Notes under the pieces: generated by a model
The model's input: the letters and a program-made list of their open reading frames with translations, nothing else
What the model was told of the DNA's origin: nothing
The model's database searches: none
Assembly (NCBI GenBank): GCA_945861245.1
Contig: CAMAUE010000016.1
Location: 1-55,294 of the forward strand
Direction: 5' to 3'
DNA: 55,294 nucleotides
Origin: Singulisphaera sp. GP187
GTDB lineage: Bacteria; Planctomycetota; Planctomycetia; Gemmatales; Gemmataceae
Shown: positions 1 to 8,263 of the stretch, in pieces
Layout: every line of letters begins with the position of its first letter
Position numbering within the stretch: the first letter of the stretch is position 1
Translations under genes and position numbers: made by a program

Positions 1-69
1 ATGCAGCACCTTCAGTCGATCACGTTCTTGCTGGCTCATCTCGATCCGGTCCTTTTGTTGCACGCTCAT
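1..69 (-). CDS. Transposase, N-terminal fragment (ISNCY-like)
   Basis: Reading leftwards from an ATG at 69, the first 23 codons give a charged N-terminus with the core MSQQERDRLKVLH, which runs off the window edge. This opening is typical of helix-turn-helix transposases of the ISNCY type that are common in planctomycetes. An AGGACAGC stretch just upstream could be the ribosome site. Everything beyond residue 23 lies outside the window, so catalytic residues cannot be checked. The neighbouring short direct repeats at 99-135 look like the end of the same element. Confidence 0.55.
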   Translation of the reverse strand, partial: MSVQQKDRIEMSQQERDRLKVLH

Positions 70-98
70 AGCTGTCCTCCTTGCCCAAGGGCGAAAGA

Positions 99-135
99 GG
101 ACATTTCTATTGCGTTATGACCGGACATTTCTATT
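99..135. mobile_element. Probable insertion sequence terminus
   Basis: The 13-mer GGACATTTCTATT occurs at 99-111 and again at 123-135, 24 bp apart, directly upstream of the partial transposase. Repeated short motifs at the tip are characteristic of transposase-binding ends. The element boundary must lie between about 135 and 157, so the insertion stops at most about 20 bp beyond the stop codon of the topoisomerase gene. The outer target duplication cannot be seen. Confidence 0.5.
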
Positions 136-156
136 TTAGTTCAACAGGCCCATCGC

Positions 157-2520
157 TCACTCAAACAGGTTCCCTTGGCCCGCCTTGCCGGTCTTCTCCG
201 GCGCCTTGCCTTCGACTTCATCCCAGTTGACGAGTTCGATGGCCGGCGGGACGACCCGCGTGAGGGAGGTACGTTTGACGGATTCAAAACCTTTGCTGCC
301 TCGCGAAACCGTGTCATGGCGTCCGGTGAATTCGAGCGTCTTGCCGCCGGAGGTTTCGACTTGCAGCATTTGGCTTTTGCGAGTGATGAGCGCCCCGCCG
401 ATGCAGGTATCGCCGTCGTCGAGTTTGATACCGATGACGCCCTTGCCGACGCCCGCGAGGACGTTGATCTCGTCGATGCGGAAGTGCAGGATGCGGCCCT
501 CGGATGACGCGAGAAAGATGCTCTCCTCGTCACCGATCAGGATGGTCGCCATGACGACCTTATCGCCCTCATTAAGCTTAACAAAGCGCCTGCCGACTTT
601 GGTCGAAGCCGTGCGATACGAAGCAAACGGAATGCGCAACGTCAGGCCCTGACGTGTGACGACGAGCAGGTACGGCCCTGCCGGGTCAGCCTTGCTCGCC
701 GGCTTGATTTCGGCGGGGATGAAGCGTTCGTCGGTCGTGTCGGCGGCGATGACTTTGACCTGATCGTCGAGCTTGAAGAATTTCGTGATCGGCTCGCCAT
801 ACCCGGAACTTGCGGGAACCTCGTTGACGCGCATGGTGTAGGCCGTTCCATCGTCCGCGAAGAACACGACGTAATCGAGCGTGCTGGCGGGAACGACCGC
901 GATGACAGAATCGCCCTCACGCACGCGCGTGCCCTCGACCGACGCTAGCCGCCCGACGCGCTTGATCCAGCCGTCTGCCGTGAGGACGACGTTGGTGTTC
1001 TCTTTGACGATGAACGCTTCCTCGTTAAACTCGAGTTCGTCCTCGGATGAGCCGAGCTTGGTCTTTCGTCGTCCGCCGAGTTTCTCGCCGATCTCGGTCA
1101 GCTCGTTTTTTACGATCGTCCAGAGCCGGCGTGTCGAACTCAGGATCGCTTCGATCTCCTCGGCTTGCTTCTTCTTCTCGCGAAGCTCGTCGAGGATTTT
1201 CTTGATTTCCATCTGGGCGATTTTGTAAAGCTGCGAGTCGAGGATCGCGTCGGTCTGGATCTGATCCAACTCAAACTTCGCCATGAGCTTCTCAGCCGCG
1301 TCGGCTCGGCCCTGGCTTTGGCGGATGATCCGAATCGCCTCATCGAGCGCGTCGAAGATGATCTTGAAACCGGTGAGGATGTGGATGCGTTTGCGCAGCA
1401 CTTCCAGTTCGTACTCAAACCGCTTGCGCACCGTCTCCAGGCGAAAGTCGATGAAGTACCGCAACATCTCCTTCAGGCCGAGCCGTTGCGGTTGCATGAC
1501 ACCTTGAGCATCGGGCACAAGGCTGGTCATGTTGACAGGAAAATTATCTTGCAATGGCGTGTGCTTGTAGAGGTACGCCATCACGAGATCAGGGTTCGCA
1601 TCGGGCTTGAGATCAAGCGTCACGCGCAGGCCGACCTTCTCGTTCGATTCGTTTGTCAGGTCGGTCAACGGCAGCTTGCGATCCGCGATCAAGCCGCCGA
1701 TCTGGTTTTCGAGCGCGGACTTGTTGACGCCATACGGGATTGAGGTGATGACGATTTGGCGTTTCTTGCCATTATCCTCGACCGCCCACTCGCCCTGAAC
1801 TTTGATGCTGCCGTGGCCTTCTTCATAGATTTTTCGCAATGTTGCGCGATCGGTGACGATCTTGCCGCCGAGCGGAAAGTCGGGGCCTTTGACTTTGTCG
1901 AGCAATTGCGCAGTCGTGGCGTCTTTGTCCTCGATAAGATGCACGCACGCCCGGCAAAGGTCGCCAAGATTGTGCGGCGGGATGTTCGTCGCCATACCGA
2001 CGGCGATACCGGAGGAGCCGTTGACGAGAAGATTCGGGTACTGCGCGGGCAGCACGATTGGTTCAAATAGTTGGCCGTCGTAGTTGGGCCGCATCGGCAC
2101 GGTTTGCTGTTTGAGTTCCGCGAGAAGCGAGTCGGCAGCGGCAGTGAGGCGTGCTTCGGTATAGCGGTACGACGCCGGCGGGTCGCCATCGACCGAGCCG
2201 AAGTTACCATGCCCGTCCACGAGCGGAATACGCAGAACGAACGATTGAGCCATGCGCACCAGCGCGTCATAGATGGAGGCATCGGCGTGCGGATGATACT
2301 TGCCCATCACTTCGCCAGTGATACGCGCACACTTCACCGGCTTGCGGTCGGCATAGACCTGGAGTTCGTGGTGCATCGTAAAAAGGATGCGCCGCTGCAC
2401 GGGCTTTAGGCCGTCGCGAACATCCGGAAGCGCACGCGAAGTGATGACGGAGACAGCGTAAGTGAGATAGCGTCGGCGGGTTTCTTCAACGATGGATGCC
2501 GGTAGAATCTGCTCTGCCAT
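157..2520 (-). CDS. DNA gyrase/topoisomerase IV subunit A
   Basis: Breakage-reunion subunit of a type IIA topoisomerase (787 residues), acting on the chromosome with a GyrB/ParE partner not in this window. The N-terminal winged-helix domain carries PDVRDGLKPVQRRIL and the catalytic tyrosine Y120 in SYRYTEARL. A long coiled tower region follows (about 330-490), then a C-terminal beta-pinwheel (about 505-770). No canonical GyrA box (QRRGGKG) is seen at blade 1, where the sequence is GRLASVEGTRVREGD, so the C-terminus is ParC-like and supercoiling activity is uncertain. In the quinolone pocket, the E. coli Gly81 and Ser83 positions are both alanine (A79, A81), while Asp87 is kept (D85). ATG start with AGGA 10 bp upstream. 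The insertion sequence ends just 3' of the stop codon. Confidence 0.93.
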   Translation of the reverse strand: MAEQILPASIVEETRRRYLTYAVSVITSRALPDVRDGLKPVQRRILFTMHHELQVYADRKPVKCARITGEVMGKYHPHADASIYDALVRMAQSFVLRIPLVDGHGNFGSVDGDPPASYRYTEARLTAAADSLLAELKQQTVPMRPNYDGQLFEPIVLPAQYPNLLVNGSSGIAVGMATNIPPHNLGDLCRACVHLIEDKDATTAQLLDKVKGPDFPLGGKIVTDRATLRKIYEEGHGSIKVQGEWAVEDNGKKRQIVITSIPYGVNKSALENQIGGLIADRKLPLTDLTNESNEKVGLRVTLDLKPDANPDLVMAYLYKHTPLQDNFPVNMTSLVPDAQGVMQPQRLGLKEMLRYFIDFRLETVRKRFEYELEVLRKRIHILTGFKIIFDALDEAIRIIRQSQGRADAAEKLMAKFELDQIQTDAILDSQLYKIAQMEIKKILDELREKKKQAEEIEAILSSTRRLWTIVKNELTEIGEKLGGRRKTKLGSSEDELEFNEEAFIVKENTNVVLTADGWIKRVGRLASVEGTRVREGDSVIAVVPASTLDYVVFFADDGTAYTMRVNEVPASSGYGEPITKFFKLDDQVKVIAADTTDERFIPAEIKPASKADPAGPYLLVVTRQGLTLRIPFASYRTASTKVGRRFVKLNEGDKVVMATILIGDEESIFLASSEGRILHFRIDEINVLAGVGKGVIGIKLDDGDTCIGGALITRKSQMLQVETSGGKTLEFTGRHDTVSRGSKGFESVKRTSLTRVVPPAIELVNWDEVEGKAPEKTGKAGQGNLFE

Positions 2521-2589
2521 TGCGTTTCGTTCCTGAAACGAGGGTGGTCCTGAGTTTTCCTGACAGACGGTATGGATATGGTTTTTGCC

Positions 2590-2639
2590 GTTTGCGGCTT
2601 AGCGCTCGCGTGTTTTGCCCTGAGCGCTAAGCCGCAAGC
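2590..2639. repeat. Intergenic inverted repeat, family A
   Basis: Arms 2590-2607 and 2622-2639 match over 17 of 18 bases. The consensus family A arm is GCTTGCGGCTTAGCGCTC and its complement. The 14-bp loop is unrelated to the loops of other copies. It lies 15 bp 3' of the DUF1801 stop codon and 70 bp upstream of the topoisomerase start. Confidence 0.85.
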
Positions 2640-2653
2640 GGCGATGAGGCGAG

Positions 2654-3121
2654 TCATTTCTTTTTCTTGGGTGTTGATTTTTTGACGAGTTTGGTCTCCG
2701 TCGGCGTGGTCGGATATTGGGCCATTTCGGCGTAGGCGGCCTCGATCATTGCGGTCAGCACCTTGACGTCAACATCCGCGAGTTTCTTGATGTAAAGGCA
2801 TCCTACGCCCATTTTGTGCTTGCCGAGTTTCGCGAGGTATTCCTTAAATCTGCCCACGCCGGGCATGAAGTAAAGCGACATCTGCCCTTTGCGCGGCGAA
2901 AAGCCGATGCGGCAGGCATCGCCCTCGTGGCCTGACGCGTACTTGTAATGATACTGCCCGAACCCGATGATACTCGGCCCCCACATGACGGGCGGTTCGC
3001 CCGTGATTTTCCGCATGATGTCGATAATGACGCGCGAATCGGCGCGCTGTGTGTCGTCTTCGACCTTGGCGAGGAAATCGTCCACGCTGACTTGCGTCGG
3101 TTTCGTTTTCTGTTCGGCCAT
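2654..3121 (-). CDS. DUF1801 domain-containing protein
   Basis: 155-residue soluble protein. The stretch IMRKITGEPPVMWGPSIIGFG followed by YHYKYASG, then GFSPRKGQMSLYFMPG, is the signature of the DUF1801 (YdhG-like) fold, whose molecular role is unknown. The C-terminus is a lysine-rich tail (KKSTPKKKK) that could bind nucleic acid; that is inference. The start at 3121 gives the usual N-terminus of the family. It lies between two family A inverted repeats, so it may be a separate transcript from its minus-strand neighbours. No signal peptide or membrane segment. Confidence 0.85.
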   Translation of the reverse strand: MAEQKTKPTQVSVDDFLAKVEDDTQRADSRVIIDIMRKITGEPPVMWGPSIIGFGQYHYKYASGHEGDACRIGFSPRKGQMSLYFMPGVGRFKEYLAKLGKHKMGVGCLYIKKLADVDVKVLTAMIEAAYAEMAQYPTTPTETKLVKKSTPKKKK

Positions 3122-3140
3122 CGTTTGCTCCGTGTTCTCG

Positions 3141-3186
3141 CCGCTTAGCGCTCGCGCGGGACGTTCCGAGCGCTAAGCCGCAAGCG
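3141..3186. repeat. Intergenic inverted repeat, family A
   Basis: Arms around CCGCTTAGCGCTCG (3141-3154) and its complement (3167-3180), with a short loop, lie 19 bp beyond the WD40 gene stop codon and 20 bp upstream of the DUF1801 start. The outer part of the left arm is worn compared with perfect copies elsewhere. Confidence 0.75.
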
Positions 3187-3204
3187 GAAATCGAATCAAA
3201 TCGA

Positions 3205-4257
3205 TCACTTCTTCTTTGCCGCCTCTGCCAAGTCCCAAATTCGCACGGTTTGGTCGGCACTGACGGTCGCCAATTTGGTTCCCTGTTCGAGAAAGCGAAT
3301 TCCTTCGATCCACGCGCCATGCCCATCGAGGCTTTTCAGCGGCGCCGGGGCGGCGGGGTTCCAAAGCTTCACGGTACGGTCTTTGCTCGCCGTCGCGATG
3401 AGCGTGCCCGACGGATGGAACAGCATACCTGTGATCGGCCCGGCATGGCCAACATGCGTGCGAACGATCTTGCCATCGGGAATCGTGATGACATGGATCG
3501 GCCCCTCGGCTGTGCCAAGCAGAACCGATTTGCCATCGGGCGCATAAGCGATATTCGTGACGGGCACGGGATCGGGTAGAACTTTCGGAGCGGGGTTTGG
3601 CGTCGGCATAAACTGGCTGGTCTTCTTGGCACCAGCAACGTCCCAGATGCGAACATTGCCGATCCAATCGCCGGATAGCAGCTGTTTGCCGTCGGCACTG
3701 AAGGCGACGGAGAGCGTCCAGTCCATTTTGTCGGTTAGCTTGGCAGTCGGTTTGCCGCTGGCGACATCCCAGAGCTGAATCGTGTCGCTCTCGCCGGCGG
3801 TTGCGAGTGTCTTGCCATCGCTGGTCAAAGCGACAGCGAGGACGCGGAAATCAGCCGCCGCACTCGATGTGACTTTGCCGTCGGGGACCTTCCAAAAATT
3901 GACCTTTTTATCGGTGCCGACTGAGACAAGCGTTGGCCCGCCGTGCCAGGCGATGTGGCGTACGGGACCATCGTGACCTTTCCAGACATCCGGTTTACCG
4001 ACTTCGGATTTGAAGGCGGCGATGGCGTCTTTTTTGTAAGCGAGCAGCGTGCCTTTCTCGCAAGCCGTGACGATCAGGTCGCCATCGCCACCGACGGCGA
4101 GCGCAAAGCCGGGGCCGTCCAGGCCAGTGACGGTAATGTCGAGCTTCGCCGTCACTGGATTGATGGGCGGAAATATCGGCCCCTTGGGCGGGGGTTGTTG
4201 AGCGCCGGCATATGTCAGTGCGAACCACGAAAAAACGATCATTGAGCAATATCGCAT
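3205..4257 (-). CDS. Secreted WD40 repeat protein
   Basis: About 350 residues. The start at 4257 is chosen because GGAG lies 7 bp upstream and a signal peptide follows directly (MRYCSMIVFSWFALTYAGA); a GTG further upstream lies inside a repeat arm and is unlikely. The mature part is a beta-propeller of about seven WD40 blades with recurring GH..V..LAF and K.WD-type endings, for example TIQLWDVASGK, NVRIWDVAGAK, TVKLWNPAAPA and TVRIWDLAEAA. Such propellers are protein-docking scaffolds; no enzyme domain is present. The export signal suggests a periplasmic or surface location. It sits upstream of two cyclophilin genes on the same strand, separated by inverted repeats, and no partner is evident. 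Confidence 0.85.
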   Translation of the reverse strand: MRYCSMIVFSWFALTYAGAQQPPPKGPIFPPINPVTAKLDITVTGLDGPGFALAVGGDGDLIVTACEKGTLLAYKKDAIAAFKSEVGKPDVWKGHDGPVRHIAWHGGPTLVSVGTDKKVNFWKVPDGKVTSSAAADFRVLAVALTSDGKTLATAGESDTIQLWDVASGKPTAKLTDKMDWTLSVAFSADGKQLLSGDWIGNVRIWDVAGAKKTSQFMPTPNPAPKVLPDPVPVTNIAYAPDGKSVLLGTAEGPIHVITIPDGKIVRTHVGHAGPITGMLFHPSGTLIATASKDRTVKLWNPAAPAPLKSLDGHGAWIEGIRFLEQGTKLATVSADQTVRIWDLAEAAKKK

Positions 4258-4280
4258 CGGTTTCTCCATAAGCGATTCTT

Positions 4281-4370
4281 GTTTAGCCACTCGCTTTCGG
4301 CGAGCGCGGGTACGGAATATTTCAACAGTGATGACACAAAGCCACGCTCGCCAAAGGCGAACGGCTAAAC
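4281..4370. repeat. Intergenic inverted repeat, family B
   Basis: The left arm 4281-4308 (beginning GTTTAGCC) and right arm 4344-4370 (ending GGCTAAAC) are complementary with a few mismatches around a 35-bp loop. Each arm also contains a small internal hairpin (CTCGCtttcGGCGAG). The right edge is 3 bp from the stop codon of the lipoprotein cyclophilin. Confidence 0.8.
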
Positions 4371-4372
4371 GA

Positions 4373-4981
4373 CTACAGGGCCGCTCGGCGGATTGATTTG
4401 ATGATTACGTCGTCGACCGGCACATCCTCATGCTGGCCTGCTTCCGCCGTTTTCACCACGCGAATGGCATCCACGACCTCCATGCCGCCGATGACTTTTC
4501 CGAATACCGCATATCCGACCCGCCCCCCCGCACGATCGAGAGCTCCATTATTTTTCACGTTGATGAAGAATTGATCGGTTGCGCTGTCCGGCGCGTTGGT
4601 CCGGGCCATCGCCAGAGTGCCGCGGAAGTTCTCCAGGCCGTTGGCTGATTCGTTTTTAATTGGAGGGTACTTCGAGCCTTTTTCCCGCAACCCTGGCACG
4701 AACCCGCCGCCCTGGATCATGAAATCGGGAATGACACGATGAAAGATCGTGCCGTCATAGTGCTTGTCGTCCACGTACTCCAGAAAATTCTGGACTGTGA
4801 TCGGCGCCTTGTCGTCGTAGAGTTCGATCTTCACCGTCCCCTTAGATGTCTCCATGATGACAATCGTCGTCTTCTCGGGACCGTCGTCAGCTGATTTCTT
4901 CTCCATTTTTTTGGGGCTGTTATCGCAAGCAGTCAACAGGCAGACCAACGGCAACATGGCGAATACACGAAATCCAAACAT
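4373..4981 (-). CDS. Peptidyl-prolyl cis-trans isomerase, cyclophilin-type lipoprotein
   Basis: 202 residues. The N-terminus is a lipoprotein signal with lipobox LTAC (cysteine 19), so the mature protein should be anchored to a membrane. The cyclophilin domain begins near residue 40 and contains the active-site block FHRVIPDFMIQGG, with catalytic arginine and glutamine, then ARTNAPDSATDQFFINV and YAVFGKVIGGMEVV. It should isomerise prolyl bonds in exported proteins during folding. A close paralogue lies next door at 5095, suggesting a local duplication. The start has AAGGAT about 9 bp upstream. Confidence 0.92.
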   Translation of the reverse strand: MFGFRVFAMLPLVCLLTACDNSPKKMEKKSADDGPEKTTIVIMETSKGTVKIELYDDKAPITVQNFLEYVDDKHYDGTIFHRVIPDFMIQGGGFVPGLREKGSKYPPIKNESANGLENFRGTLAMARTNAPDSATDQFFINVKNNGALDRAGGRVGYAVFGKVIGGMEVVDAIRVVKTAEAGQHEDVPVDDVIIKSIRRAAL

Positions 4982-5022
4982 CTCAATATCCTTCCGTCGA
5001 ATAATACTTGTCAGTTAATGGT

Positions 5023-5079
5023 TGCCGCTTACGGCTAAGCGCTCGGAATATCCGATGTGAGGGCTAAGCCGCAAGTGGC
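5023..5079. repeat. Intergenic inverted repeat, degenerate family A
   Basis: The left arm (GCCGCTTACGGCTAAGCGCTCG) and right arm (GAGGGCTAAGCCGCAAGTGGC) pair with several mismatches around a 13-bp loop. It lies 16 bp beyond the stop codon of the second cyclophilin gene. Confidence 0.65.
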
Positions 5080-5094
5080 GAATCAGTAAAGGTT

Positions 5095-5661
5095 CTACTG
5101 CGCCCGTCGCGCCGACTTGATGACGACGTCCTCGATCGGCACATTCTCGTGGCCGCCGCGTTCGCCGGTACGAACGGCGCGAATCTTGTCGACGGCATCC
5201 ATTCCTCCTACGACACGGCCAAACACCGCATAACCTGCGCTGGCAGCAGAGCGGTCGAGGAACTTATTGTTGACTGTGTTGACGAAGAACTGCGCCGTCG
5301 CGCTATCGACGACGTTGGTGCGGGCCATGGCGAGCGTGCCGCGTTCGTTGGATAGGCCGTTCGCCGATTCGTTCTTGATCGGATCACGGGTCTTTGTTTC
5401 CTTCATGCCCGGCGTAAATCCGCCGCCCTGGATCATGAAGTCGGCGATGACGCGGTGAAAGATTGTGCCATCGTAGTGCTTGTCGTCAACGTATTGGAGA
5501 AAATTCTTCACCGTAATCGGCGCCTTGTCGGCATACAATTCGATCACGATTTTGCCGACATTCGTATCAAGGACAACTCGCGGATTCTTGGCGTCTTGAG
5601 CCGTTCCAGTATTGAGCAGGGACAACAAAAAGACCGAGGCGAGCACGAGAAAGCGTTTCAC
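5095..5661 (-). CDS. Secreted peptidyl-prolyl cis-trans isomerase (cyclophilin)
   Basis: 188 residues from a GTG at 5661. GGAG seven bases upstream and an immediate signal peptide (VKRFLVLASVFLLSLLN) decide this start over an ATG 60 bp further out. Cyclophilin motifs FHRVIADFMIQGG, ARTNVVDSATAQFFVNT and YAVFGRVVGGMDAV are all present. It is the paralogue of the lipoprotein cyclophilin immediately downstream but has no lipobox, so it is probably soluble in the periplasm. It likely assists folding of exported proteins. The stop codon is followed by a worn family A inverted repeat. Confidence 0.92.
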   Translation of the reverse strand: MKRFLVLASVFLLSLLNTGTAQDAKNPRVVLDTNVGKIVIELYADKAPITVKNFLQYVDDKHYDGTIFHRVIADFMIQGGGFTPGMKETKTRDPIKNESANGLSNERGTLAMARTNVVDSATAQFFVNTVNNKFLDRSAASAGYAVFGRVVGGMDAVDKIRAVRTGERGGHENVPIEDVVIKSARRAQ

Positions 5662-5962
5662 GTTGAGTCTCCATTCTTGGTGGTTTGCGAAAAACGTGCT
5701 GATGTTGTAGCGTTTTGCCAAGCAAAGCCCAGAGATCCGCTAGGTCTTGCACGAGCTAACTGAAACTGTTCCGCGTTCGCCGCTGGCGGTTTACGCCAAT
5801 TCTTCATCACAACGAAATCCGAGCAATGAGGGATTGTCTGGCGCAGGAATCCGAAAGGGCCGACAACAGGCATGACTCACTTAAACCGCCGCGCTGCGAC
5901 TTGGCTCTACTCGGCGGTTCAAATTCCTGACCTTGGCTCGGTGCGGACACAATCGTTGTTTC
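5662..5962. other. Intergenic stretch, no gene seen
   Basis: About 300 bp between the start of the second cyclophilin gene and the stop codon of the lipoate ligase-like gene. No RNA gene, long palindrome or convincing short reading frame is visible. It probably contains the promoter of the cyclophilin gene on the minus strand, but no clear -35/-10 pair stands out. Confidence 0.4.
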
Positions 5963-6703
5963 TTACCTTCGCTCGTTCCATTCTTTCGACAGATACTTCG
6001 TCGTCGCCAAATCGCTTATTGTACCACGCTCTTGTTCATCCCAGGATGCTTGTTCGACGGTCCATTCCGTGTCGCGAACAAATTCGCGCAAGACGGCCTC
6101 GCGCATCGCCGTCATCGTCAACTCCACGCCAGTCAACTCGCGAATACCCGGCAGGGTTGGCGTATACTCGCTCTGCGCCAGCAGTACGGAGCCGTGTTGC
6201 ATCAATGCGCGGTGGTGCTTCCGTTGAGCGCTGCCCACGACCTTTCGCCCAGCGCAAAGCAGGTCGCCCGGCGTGAATTGTTGGAAGCAGAGGACATCTC
6301 CATGCCGCACGGTAGCCTCGCCGCTGAGTGCCAGGTTTTGCGTCACGCCGAGCGAGGCTAATGCCGCGATGACGATGCGGTGCATGCGGGCCATCCACGG
6401 TTCCGCCGAATGCCAGGTCGGGACTGGTGGAAGTGCGAGAGCGTAGGTCAACTCGTGATGATGAACGAGTGTGGCGCCGCCCGAGGAACGACGCACGAAC
6501 GGAAGGGCTGTGAGATGCGCATCCGCCAATCGCGCATCGGCCGCTTGAAAATAGCCGAGGCTGACGGTCGCCTCCGCCCAACCGTAGAATCGCAGGGAAG
6601 CGATCCCCGATTCCGCCGCGCCGCGCACCATTACTTCGTCCGCAGCCATGTTCGTCGCGCCGTCAGCGATGGCGTAGGGCAGGAGTCTGATCACGCCTTC
6701 CAC
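5963..6703 (-). CDS. Lipoate-protein ligase / octanoyltransferase family protein
   Basis: 246 residues of the BPL/LplA/LipB fold. The acyl-binding motif RRSSGGATLVHHHELTYA (about 70-87) and the catalytic lysine segment GRKVVGSAQRKH are present. The family attaches lipoyl or octanoyl groups to lysines of carrier proteins such as GcvH and the E2 subunits of 2-oxo acid dehydrogenases. The ATG overlaps the end of gcvPB by 13 bp on the same strand, implying translational coupling and a role in lipoylating the H protein of the glycine cleavage system. Whether it uses free lipoate (LplA) or moves octanoyl groups (LipM-like) cannot be decided here. Confidence 0.85.
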   Translation of the reverse strand: MEGVIRLLPYAIADGATNMAADEVMVRGAAESGIASLRFYGWAEATVSLGYFQAADARLADAHLTALPFVRRSSGGATLVHHHELTYALALPPVPTWHSAEPWMARMHRIVIAALASLGVTQNLALSGEATVRHGDVLCFQQFTPGDLLCAGRKVVGSAQRKHHRALMQHGSVLLAQSEYTPTLPGIRELTGVELTMTAMREAVLREFVRDTEWTVEQASWDEQERGTISDLATTKYLSKEWNERR

Positions 6704-8145
6704 CTTAGCACCGGTTCCTTAAACGCCTTCGCGTCATTCGGTCGGCTGATCGACAGCGTGTGCGGCGCCTTTTGCAGGAACTCCGCGTCCTCGGCGACGA
6801 TCTTGAGCAACGTGGCCGCGAAGGCGTCGAGCGTCTCCTTCGATTCGGTCTCGGTCGGTTCGATCATCAGCGCCTCGGGCACGACGAGCGGGAAGTACAC
6901 CGTCGGCGCGTGGTAGCCGAAATCGAGCAGGCGTTTCGCGATTTCCATCGCGCTGATTCGTTTTGCTCGCTTCAGCTTCGACGCGCTGGCAACAAACTCG
7001 TGCATGCAGCGATCACCATGCGGGACGTCGAGCGTGTCTTTCACCAGCGCGAGCAGGTAGTTCGCGTTCAGCACGGCATTCTCCGTCATCGAGCGCAAAC
7101 CCTTCGGTCCGAGCGTGCGGATGTAGCAGTAGCCTCGCAGAAGGATGCCGACGTTGCCAAAGAAGCTCCTCACTCGGCCAATCGTTTTCGGCTGGTTGTA
7201 GTCGAGCCGATACGTCTCGCCGTCCTTGACGACATTCGGGGTCGGCAGATACGGTGCAAGCATTCCGCGCACGGCAATCGGCCCCGAGCCTGGCCCGCCG
7301 GCTCCGTGCGGTCCGGTGAAGGTTTTGTGGACGTTGTAATGCATCATGTCGGCACCGAAATCGCCGGGCCTGGTCACGCCGACGATGGCGTTCATGTTCG
7401 CGCCGTCGAGATAGACGAGACCGCCGGCGTCGTGGATCATCTTGGTGATTTCGCCGATCTGCGACTCGAACAGGCCGATGGTGTTAGGGTTGGTAATCAT
7501 GAACACAGCCGTGCGGTCGTCGATCTTGGATTTGAGGTCCGCAAGATCGACGAGCCCATTGGTGCCGCTCTTGATCGACACGGTATCGAAGCCGGCAATC
7601 GCCGCCGAGGCGGGGTTTGTGCCATGAGCGCTATCGGGGATAAGCACACGCTTGCGAGCATGTTCCTTGCGGTCGCGGAAGTAGGCCTCGGCAACCAGCA
7701 GCGCCGCGAGTTCGCCATGGGCGCCGGCGGCGGGTTGGAGCGAGACCGCCTCAAGGCCGGCGATTTCGCCGAGGATATTCTGCATCGACCACAGCATCGC
7801 CAGCATGCCCTGGCACGATTCATCGCTTTGCAGTGGATGCAGGTTTGCCATTCCGGGCAGGTTGGACAACCGTTCGTGCCGTTTCGGATTGTACTTCATC
7901 GTACACGACCCGAGCGGGTAGAAGTTCGTGTCGATCGACATGTTCCGCTTGGAGAGGTTCATGTAATGGCGAATCAAATCGATCTCGCCGATCTCCGGCA
8001 ATGCTGGCGGAGCGTCGGCGACGGCGTCGGCCGGCAGCAGCGATTTCGCCTCACGCATCGGCACGTCGCACGCCGGCGTAAGGTGGCAGCGCCGCCCGGA
8101 GTGGCTCATCTCGAACAGGAGGTCGGTCGATTGGTTGCTGATCAT
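6691..8145 (-). CDS. gcvPB: Glycine dehydrogenase (decarboxylating) subunit 2
   Basis: 484 residues from the ATG at 8145. A longer open frame reaches into the upstream inverted repeat and is rejected. This is the C-terminal half of the split P protein of the glycine cleavage system. It carries the PLP lysine motif HYNVHKTFTGPHGAGGPGSG and the glycine-rich PLP contacts HGTNPASA and YLDGANMNA. With subunit 1 (gcvPA, directly upstream) it decarboxylates glycine and passes the aminomethyl group to lipoyl-GcvH. gcvT and gcvH are not in the window. A ligase that could lipoylate GcvH follows with a 13-bp overlap. Confidence 0.95.
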   Translation of the reverse strand: MISNQSTDLLFEMSHSGRRCHLTPACDVPMREAKSLLPADAVADAPPALPEIGEIDLIRHYMNLSKRNMSIDTNFYPLGSCTMKYNPKRHERLSNLPGMANLHPLQSDESCQGMLAMLWSMQNILGEIAGLEAVSLQPAAGAHGELAALLVAEAYFRDRKEHARKRVLIPDSAHGTNPASAAIAGFDTVSIKSGTNGLVDLADLKSKIDDRTAVFMITNPNTIGLFESQIGEITKMIHDAGGLVYLDGANMNAIVGVTRPGDFGADMMHYNVHKTFTGPHGAGGPGSGPIAVRGMLAPYLPTPNVVKDGETYRLDYNQPKTIGRVRSFFGNVGILLRGYCYIRTLGPKGLRSMTENAVLNANYLLALVKDTLDVPHGDRCMHEFVASASKLKRAKRISAMEIAKRLLDFGYHAPTVYFPLVVPEALMIEPTETESKETLDAFAATLLKIVAEDAEFLQKAPHTLSISRPNDAKAFKEPVLRWKA

Positions 8146-8160
8146 GAATATCCCGATTCT

Positions 8161-8263
8161 GTTTAGCCGCTCGCCTTCGGCGAGCGCGGGCACAATCCCA
8201 TCAGTCGATAATAAATATTCCGTGAACCACCCGCTCGCGCTCGCCAAAGGCGAGCGGCTAAAC
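8161..8263. repeat. Inverted repeat family B overlapping the gcvPA stop codon
   Basis: The left arm from 8161 (GTTTAGCCGCTCGCC...) and right arm 8236-8263 (...GCGAGCGGCTAAAC) are near-perfect complements around a 45-bp loop. The right arm contains the gcvPA stop: GTT TAG read on the minus strand is the last codon plus stop. The repeat fills nearly the whole gcvPA-gcvPB spacer. Confidence 0.85.
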
